6,833 nt of DNA from Alphaproteobacteria bacterium UBA4588 (GTDB lineage Bacteria; Pseudomonadota; Alphaproteobacteria; Puniceispirillales; Puniceispirillaceae): contig DGJU01000082.1 of assembly GCA_002387605.1 (NCBI GenBank), positions 1 through 6,833 on the forward strand. Direction: 5' to 3'. How positions within the stretch are numbered: position 1 is the stretch's first letter; each line of letters begins with the position of its first letter. Below are positions 6,292 to 6,833 of this stretch, piece by piece. A model generated the notes under the pieces. It did no database searches. It saw only the letters and a program-made list of their open reading frames with translations, and had not been told where the DNA came from. A program made the translations under genes and the position numbers.

Positions 6292-6833
6292 ATGTTGCAG
6301 ATTTTCAGATCTATTTCGCTCTTGCTGACTGTATTATTTATCGCCTCACATTCACCTGCTTCAGCAGCGATTAAACTTGAAACCTGGAAAACCTACGGCA
6401 ACCTTGCTGAACAGGGTGCGGTATGTGCAAGCTTCGCAGCCTTGATGGAAAGCCAATCCATTCTTAACCCCGACTTAGGTATGTTATGGTCTGAACGGCG
6501 AAAATATTCCGGCAGCATCATCCTCAAAGCGTCAGAGATGGAAACCGGGACAGCGGCAAATTCAGCCGATATTGACGTGTTTGTCTCGGACTACCGCGAA
6601 TGGGTTCTCTCCTCGTTACTAGCGCCAATCGCCCCGATTGACCTTGCCCAGCAAGGTGGCGACCCCCTTAAAACGGGACGCGACAGGATTACCACATTGG
6701 TTAGGACATATTGTCTTGCTATCTATGCCAAGGGAGACGCTGTGATTCTGACGCGCTTTCCCCAATTAGCCTACCTTATGAATAAATCAGCCATGACAGC
6801 ACAAAATCAGCCTGAAATGCCTAAAACGTCCGT
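6292..6833 (+). CDS. Uncharacterised exported protein, 3' end cut by window edge
   Basis: An open frame of 180 codons that continues past the window. I do not recognise the family. Residues 1-25 form a clear Sec signal peptide: a short start containing Arg6, a hydrophobic core at about 8-18 (ISLLLTVLFIA), and a likely cleavage after Ala-Ser-Ala at 23-25. No lipobox Cys follows the cleavage site, so a soluble periplasmic or secreted protein is likelier than a lipoprotein. The visible mature part has two Cys, 45 (GAVCASFAALMES) and 141 (RTYCLAIYAKGD), which could form a disulfide, and aromatic-rich stretches such as ETWKTYGNL, LGMLWSERRKYSG and SDYREW. There is no second membrane helix or known catalytic motif. 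ATG at 6292 has AGGG 5 nt upstream. It follows trpE by 87 nt on the same strand; whether it belongs to that operon is open. Confidence 0.75.
   Translation, partial: MLQIFRSISLLLTVLFIASHSPASAAIKLETWKTYGNLAEQGAVCASFAALMESQSILNPDLGMLWSERRKYSGSIILKASEMETGTAANSADIDVFVSDYREWVLSSLLAPIAPIDLAQQGGDPLKTGRDRITTLVRTYCLAIYAKGDAVILTRFPQLAYLMNKSAMTAQNQPEMPKTS

Noticed and set aside
1..6833. Mobile element, CRISPR, phage or defence system
   Set aside because: No transposase, integrase, spaced short repeats, terminal inverted repeats or defence-type domains were seen; all long frames but one belong to core housekeeping families.

Overview
The window looks like a core chromosomal region of an alphaproteobacterium. 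The protein families and the order tpiA-secG-pyrG, divergent from a PpiD-type foldase gene followed by trpE, fit that class. Base composition is moderate (close to even GC by eye, not calculated). A marine lineage with mid-range GC, such as SAR116-like bacteria, is possible, but I cannot establish it from sequence alone. I see no transposase, integrase, tRNA, rRNA, CRISPR array, toxin-antitoxin pair or phage gene.

Layout. Minus strand, read right to left: tpiA (triosephosphate isomerase, 2574-1834), a probable intrinsic terminator right at its stop codon, secG (Sec translocon subunit, 1682-1368), then pyrG (CTP synthase), which starts at about 1310 and runs off the left edge after 436 of roughly 540 codons. 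Plus strand, read left to right: a PpiD/SurA-like membrane-anchored periplasmic foldase (2758-4632), trpE (anthranilate synthase component I, 4672-6204), and a signal-peptide-bearing protein of unknown function (6292 onward) that runs off the right edge. A 13-codon open frame with a good ribosome binding site lies between trpE and this last gene.

The divergent intergenic region (2575-2757) is the main regulatory region. It has a sigma70-type promoter for the foldase gene, a small inverted repeat inside the promoter spacer, and a 17-bp-period tandem repeat just upstream of the -35 box. The foldase and trpE are 39 bp apart and probably co-transcribed. There is no room for a Trp leader peptide before trpE, and the LLES motif associated with tryptophan feedback binding is present in the enzyme.

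The genes are mainly housekeeping: glycolysis, protein export, periplasmic folding, pyrimidine nucleotide synthesis and tryptophan synthesis. I found no convincing new multi-gene system. The points most worth a second look are the unidentified exported protein found where trpG often sits, the coupled short frame in front of it, and the phased repeats in the divergent promoter. No gene-free stretch exceeds 300 bases.
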